Part shown: positions 60,216-64,000 of the stretch, piece by piece | Position numbering within the stretch: position 1 is the first letter of the stretch | Layout of the letters: each line of letters begins with the position of its first letter | Origin: Actinoplanes sp. NBC_00393 | Lineage (GTDB): Bacteria > Actinomycetota > Actinomycetes > Mycobacteriales > Micromonosporaceae | NCBI RefSeq assembly: GCF_036053395.1 | Contig: NZ_CP107942.1 | Location: 1,764,501 to 1,828,500, forward strand | Length of the DNA: 64,000 bases | Reading direction: 5' to 3' | Position numbers and translations under genes: made by a program | Notes under the pieces: model-generated | Databases searched by the model: none | The model's input: the letters and a program-made list of their open reading frames with translations, nothing else | What the model was told of the DNA's origin: nothing

Positions 60216-61011
60216 TTACTGGGTGGAGCTTTCCTACGAGGGCCGCGTACTCGGTGGTGGACTGCTGGTCCAGCGTGGCGGCGTGATACTTACGGCTGCG
60301 CATTGCCTTCGCGCCCTTCCGTCGGAGGCGAAGACTCTGACGGCGACGTTGGCTTGCGAAACCGAGTTCGAGGTCCGTGTCGACGAGGTGGCGGACTGGG
60401 ATCTCGCGTTGCTTACGGCGGTCGATCCCGGCCAATGTGACTATCTGCCTCCGCAGACTGATTGCTGTAGTCCTCAAGACACCTGGTCAGCGCCGTACCG
60501 GCCGTCGCTTAGTGACCCTCACCTGGACGGTGTTGTCATTGCCGGGCAATGCGACTACGGGCTGCGAGACGGCACGACGATCACGGCACTGGAGTTGACA
60601 GTGCGGCAGCTTCTCGGCGACTACTCCGGCTACAGCGGTGGTCCGGTGGAGGTGGAAGTTGGTGGACAGCCCCGGCTCGTTGGGATCCTGTTGGAACAGT
60701 ATCCGGACCGGTCGGACGCTACCAAGGCCAGTAACGTGCTGTTCGCGGCACACATCCGGCATGCGATCCTGCAGTTCCGCCGCTTCGATATCGGCCACCT
60801 CCTGCCAGGCGGAACGCCTCGGAGTGGTCCGGCAGCAGTATCCGGCTCGCGACCCGAGGTCAGTCCTACTGCTCATGCCGAGCGCCGACTCAAGCAGGTG
60901 CGCGAATGGCGGGAAACTGAGGTGATTTCTCCGCGAGCTGCTGAGGCGACGGAGTTACGTATCCTTCGCATGTGGCTTGATGCCGAGCCGGATGGGGACA
61001 CCGGTGCCTAG
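60202..61011 (+). CDS. Trypsin-like serine protease of a putative conflict system
   Basis: A 269-residue cytoplasmic protease with no signal peptide. The chymotrypsin-fold triad is visible: H34 in [11 protein letters not shown]67 in DWDLALL and S145 in GYSGGPVEV. After the protease domain a linker ([17 protein letters not shown]) leads to a short helical C-terminus ([16 protein letters not shown]). Cytoplasmic trypsin-like domains of this type are known as effectors in bacterial NTPase- or TPR-linked defence loci. The next gene, a TPR-UMP kinase fusion, begins before this one ends, so the two are made together. The substrate is unknown. Confidence 0.85.
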   Translation: MQPSSYWVELSYEGRVLGGGLLVQRGGVILTAAHCLRALPSEAKTLTATLACETEFEVRVDEVADWDLALLTAVDPGQCDYLPPQTDCCSPQDTWSAPYRPSLSDPHLDGVVIAGQCDYGLRDGTTITALELTVRQLLGDYSGYSGGPVEVEVGGQPRLVGILLEQYPDRSDATKASNVLFAAHIRHAILQFRRFDIGHLLPGGTPRSGPAAVSGSRPEVSPTAHAERRLKQVREWRETEVISPRAAEATELRILRMWLDAEPDGDTGA

Positions 61012-63175
61012 CGCCGCCAGCGCGGGTACGTCTGATCCTGCACGCTGGGAACACGCCGTTCAGGTCGTCGCCGACCTTGCGGAACGCCGCAGCGGCGGCG
61101 CCGATTCGCTGCCTCCCGCGCTTGCTGAAATGCTCCAAGCATTGCTGGCCGAACCGGGGGCGCGCCCTGCGGTGGAGAAGGTCCTGATTCTTGCCGATCT
61201 TTTGGAAGCTGCTGGGTTCAGAAGCGCAGCGTTCGACGTGCTTCGCTTCGGCGGGCGCACCTTCACCAGGCAAGCCGAAGCGGTGCGAGTGGCTCTTACC
61301 GCCGCTGCCCATTTTTGTAGGGCGGGCGAGTACCGCGATGCGATCGCCATCTTGAAAAAGGCTCGCGACGACGGCTACGGCGGTGCGGAGCTGACCTTTG
61401 CTGCCGCTACGAGTCTAGCCTCGGTGTACTACAACAGCGGCAATCTGTTACTTGCCCGCCAAAGCCTCGACGAGGCCGCCTCGCTATCCGTACAGACAGC
61501 CTCACCATCAGTTCGAGTGGCTTTCGCCGAACTTAAGGACCTGCTGTCCGGGCCTGTCGGAACGCCGGCCAGCGAGGCGGAGCTTGAACGTATGCAGGTT
61601 CTTGCGCGGGAAGGCTTGGACGCCGACGATCCGCGGCTGCTTGGTGTCTTGACCAGCCACGCACAGCGCCAGTTTCGGCGAGCCAAGTCCCGCGACGACG
61701 TCGAGTATCTGCGGAGCAGGCTAATTCTGTTGGAGAACGCAGCATTTCTCGCGAGATCAACCTTCGGTGCGGGGCATCCGGACGCGATTCGCGCAGCGCT
61801 CGCGGCAGATCTGGCTGCCTGCGAGTATGCAATCCGGTCAGGTCAGCAGCGGTGGATGCCCGAGGCGTTCAACCGGTTGAAAGCAATGGCTGACTTGCAG
61901 TCAGCCTTCTCCGGCATGGTTCATCCCGAAACCGTGACCACCAGGATCAGCGTTGCCGCAGTGAGGTTCGAGCTTGCACGATTCGTACGAGATGAGTCCC
62001 TCGCTCAGGAAGCCCTGACTGACCTGATGACAGCTCGGGTTGAGGCCCGATCCGTGCTGGGATCTAGGCATCCGCACACGATCGTGGCCGAAGCAAACGT
62101 CGCGGCGGCGCAGTTGGAGTTGATGCTCGTTCGGGAGCCCTCCGAACGGGACAGGGACGCTGCTGCGCGGTCGGCGGAACACCTTGCCGTTCTGGAGCAG
62201 CATGCTCGTGAGGTGCTGGGTACATCCCACCCCAGCGTCGCGGTCTTGCACCGGGAGTCTCAGATAGCCCGCTACCTTGCTGCCTCGCCTGGTTATGAGC
62301 CGCCCGGCCGCGGGGGCCTCGCCGTACGTACTCGACCGACCACTCGGACGCTGTATGGATTGGCCGAGCCGAATCCCTTCGGCGCAGGCCACTACGAATC
62401 CAGCGAGGCGGCTGGTGATCGGTTGCTTCGGGAAGCCGCACGTTCGAACCCGCCACCGCCACCGACGCGGCCCAGACGCGTCGTGCTGAAGGTGACCGGC
62501 GAGGCGTTCAGCAGCGGCGATGGCGGTATCGATCCGGATGTCGTGCAGTCGTTGGCGCGGCAGATCGCGACTGCGACCCGGCGCGGGATTCAGGTCGCCG
62601 TGGTGGTCGGTGGCGGGAACATCGTGCGAGGTACCGATCTGCAGAGGCATGGCATGGACCGCGCCCGGGCCGACTACATGGGCATGCTCGGGACGGTGAT
62701 TAACTGTCTCGCCCTCCAGGACTTCCTGGAGCAGGAAGGCATCGAGACCCGAGTTCAGAGCGCTATCACGATGGCCCAGGTCACCGAGTCCTACATTCCG
62801 CTGCGCGCGATCATGCATCTGGCGAAGGGGCGCGTCGTGATCTTCGGTGCCGGCGCCGGCATGCCGTACTTCTCCACCGATGCGGTGACCGCCCAACGCG
62901 CGCTGGAAATCCATGCAGACACTGTGCTGATGAGCAGAACCGGGGTCGACGGCATCTACACCGCCGACCCCGGGATCGATCCGAACGCCCGAAGAATCGA
63001 CACTGCGACCTTCGCGGAAGTGCTGGAACGAGGATCACGGATCGTTGATCAGGCGGCTTTGAACCTATGCCAGGAGAATGACCTGCCGATGCTCGTGTTT
63101 GACGGGACAGGGGACGACGCTGTTCTGCGGGCCGTGTCTGGCGAGCGCATCGGCACGCTGATCACCCGCCGATAG
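60992..63175 (+). CDS. TPR-like array fused to a UMP kinase (PyrH) domain
   Basis: A 727-residue fusion. Residues about 20-460 are helical repeats, several with the TPR_10/12-like signature ([48 protein letters not shown]). A Pro-rich linker ([12 protein letters not shown]) leads to a complete amino-acid-kinase fold at about 495-727, clearly Pyr[20 protein letters not shown] (540-543 GGGN), [44 protein letters not shown] and the final [11 protein letters not shown]. The order and length match actinobacterial UMP kinase, which makes UDP from UMP and is controlled by GTP and UTP. The start is one of ATG 60992 or GTG 61004. A housekeeping PyrH would not carry a TPR array or sit beside a protease; I infer a nucleotide-linked sensor or effector role. 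Confidence 0.9.
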   Translation: MGTPVPSAASAGTSDPARWEHAVQVVADLAERRSGGADSLPPALAEMLQALLAEPGARPAVEKVLILADLLEAAGFRSAAFDVLRFGGRTFTRQAEAVRVALTAAAHFCRAGEYRDAIAILKKARDDGYGGAELTFAAATSLASVYYNSGNLLLARQSLDEAASLSVQTASPSVRVAFAELKDLLSGPVGTPASEAELERMQVLAREGLDADDPRLLGVLTSHAQRQFRRAKSRDDVEYLRSRLILLENAAFLARSTFGAGHPDAIRAALAADLAACEYAIRSGQQRWMPEAFNRLKAMADLQSAFSGMVHPETVTTRISVAAVRFELARFVRDESLAQEALTDLMTARVEARSVLGSRHPHTIVAEANVAAAQLELMLVREPSERDRDAAARSAEHLAVLEQHAREVLGTSHPSVAVLHRESQIARYLAASPGYEPPGRGGLAVRTRPTTRTLYGLAEPNPFGAGHYESSEAAGDRLLREAARSNPPPPPTRPRRVVLKVTGEAFSSGDGGIDPDVVQSLARQIATATRRGIQVAVVVGGGNIVRGTDLQRHGMDRARADYMGMLGTVINCLALQDFLEQEGIETRVQSAITMAQVTESYIPLRAIMHLAKGRVVIFGAGAGMPYFSTDAVTAQRALEIHADTVLMSRTGVDGIYTADPGIDPNARRIDTATFAEVLERGSRIVDQAALNLCQENDLPMLVFDGTGDDAVLRAVSGERIGTLITRR

Positions 63176-63201
63176 TCGGGTCGCCGAGGAGGTGCTGCAC
63201 C

Positions 63202-63231
63202 GGGTGCCGACCCGGGATCTGGTCGGCACCC
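63202..63231. terminator. Hairpin terminator between convergent genes
   Basis: GGGTGCCGACC at 63202-63212 pairs perfectly with GGTCGGCACCC at 63221-63231 around an 8 nt loop. It lies 26 bp after the TPR-UMP kinase stop and 25 bp before the stop of the convergent SDR gene. No T run follows; such hairpins serve both directions in GC-rich actinobacteria. Confidence 0.75.
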
Positions 63232-63256
63232 TGGATGAGTGTGCCAGTTCAGGGTG

Positions 63257-63985
63257 TCACCAGGGTTCCGGGCCGTCCTCGCTGAAGAAGCCTGCGGTCG
63301 GGCCGTCGGCCGGCAGCGTGGCGAGCCGGACCGCGGCGATCGCGCCCTGCTCGGCCGTGCGTGGCCCGGCGCCCTGGTTCATGTCGGTCGCGCAATAGCC
63401 GGGGTCGGCCGCGTTCACCTTGATCGGCGTGTCCCGCAGCTCGTTCGCGTAGGACACCGTGACCGCGTTCAGGGCGCTCTTGGACGAGTTGTAAGCCATC
63501 ATCGGGTACTGCGCGAACGGGTGTTCCGGGTCGCTTGTCAGGGTGAACGACGCCAGCCCGCTCGACAGGTTGACGATGCGGCCGGCCGGGGCTCGGCGGA
63601 TCAGCGGCAGCAGGGCGTTGGTCACCGTCACCACGGCGAAGACGTTCGTGGCGTACGTGCGTTCCAGCAATTGCACCGGCGTCCCGCTGGGGTATTGGCC
63701 GCGGTCGAGCAGGATTCCGGCGTTGTTGACCAGGATGTCCAGCCGGCCGTGTTCGCGTTCGATGCGGGCGGCGGCCGCCGACACCGAGACCGGGTCGGTG
63801 ACGTCCAGGCCGACCGGCACCGCGGTGATGCCCTCGGCGGCCAGTTTCGCGGCGGCGGCCGTGCCGCGTTCCGCGTTGCGCGCACCGATCAGCACGGTGA
63901 TGCCGGTGGTTCCGAGAGCGCGTGCGATCTCGTACCCGATTCCTTTGTTTGCGCCCGTGACAAGGGCGACCTTCGGCTCGCTCAT
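63257..63985 (-). CDS. Short-chain dehydrogenase/reductase
   Basis: A 242-residue classical SDR: cofactor motif VTGANKGIGYEIARAL, VGLDVTD, LVNNAGIL, catalytic Ser in IVNLSSGLAS and Tyr-x-x-x-Lys in MAYNSSKSALN, then ADPGYCATDMN. The basic Arg after the second strand (GARNAERG) suggests NADP(H). It resembles carbonyl-reductase-like SDRs. ATG 63985 is the start; the upstream neighbour is outside the window. Confidence 0.9.
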   Translation of the reverse strand: MSEPKVALVTGANKGIGYEIARALGTTGITVLIGARNAERGTAAAAKLAAEGITAVPVGLDVTDPVSVSAAAARIEREHGRLDILVNNAGILLDRGQYPSGTPVQLLERTYATNVFAVVTVTNALLPLIRRAPAGRIVNLSSGLASFTLTSDPEHPFAQYPMMAYNSSKSALNAVTVSYANELRDTPIKVNAADPGYCATDMNQGAGPRTAEQGAIAAVRLATLPADGPTAGFFSEDGPEPW

Positions 63986-64000
63986 GGTGCCGAGCCTGCG

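Noticed and set aside
63176..63256. A possible TetR C-terminal remnant (VAEEVLHRVPTRDLVGTLDE)
   Set aside because: Too short to assign, and the sequence is dominated by the terminator hairpin.

Overview
The window is very GC-rich, gene-dense DNA of an actinomycete. Frequent GTG starts, ATGA/GTGA stop-start overlaps, SARP-type and IclR/PadR/TetR/ArsR regulators, a DUF6401-like protein and a STAND/effector repertoire suggest a Micromonosporaceae (Actinoplanes-like) chromosome; this placement is inferred from gene content only. No rRNA, tRNA or CRISPR array was seen.

Layout. 1-3780 (minus): a caspase-like protease with a following P-loop region, cut by the window edge, its small EACC1-like partner, and a SARP/BTAD regulator. 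3961-8092: a flavin/2Fe-2S reductase, small hypotheticals, a NERD-like protein and an ArsR-MFS exporter operon with its own operator. 8654-10392: an ISAzo13-type insertion sequence lying inside a 62-64 bp tandem repeat. 10614-15732: a second NERD-like protein, an Rph-like antibiotic phosphotransferase with TetR gene and operator repeats, truncated hemoglobin, macro-domain protein and small genes. 15850-18440: a PAS histidine kinase and a VOC protein. 18441-19956: a gene-free block of tandem repeats. 19957-27367 (minus): a lipoprotein, then a complete sugar-type ABC importer operon headed by a large secreted beta-propeller. 27506-33948: DAAO-like oxidoreductase, phosphodiesterase, nitronate monooxygenase, PadR-CPBP pair, small kinase and a GNAT remnant. 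33923-42766: secreted malectin/sorbosone-dehydrogenase-like protein, quinone oxidoreductase, C45 Ntn-hydrolase, methyltransferase, YndJ-like membrane protein, and an ArsR-AHSA1 pair.

43406-47525 holds a TIR-NB-ARC-TPR STAND gene broken by a 1662 bp IS1380-family element; removing the element and one CTAG copy restores one 817-codon frame exactly. 47730-54143 is a divergent catabolic cluster: LigA/LigB ring-opening dioxygenase, MDR dehydrogenase, citrate-synthase-like lyase and CaiB CoA-transferase on one side, AtzA/TrzN-like amidohydrolase and IclR regulator on the other, with palindromic operators between. 54514-59907 carries an orphan TrkA-C protein behind an octamer microsatellite, hypotheticals, a frameshifted beta-lactamase-family gene, a ROK protein and an HD hydrolase.

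The most unusual locus is 60126-63175: a possible leader ORF, a trypsin-like protease and a protein in which a TPR-like array is fused to a nearly full-length, actinobacterial-type UMP kinase (PyrH) domain, closed by a strong hairpin terminator. With the caspase-EACC1 and TIR-STAND loci, the window holds three separate protease/STAND-type conflict modules, and the protease plus TPR-UMP kinase pair is the best candidate for an undescribed system.
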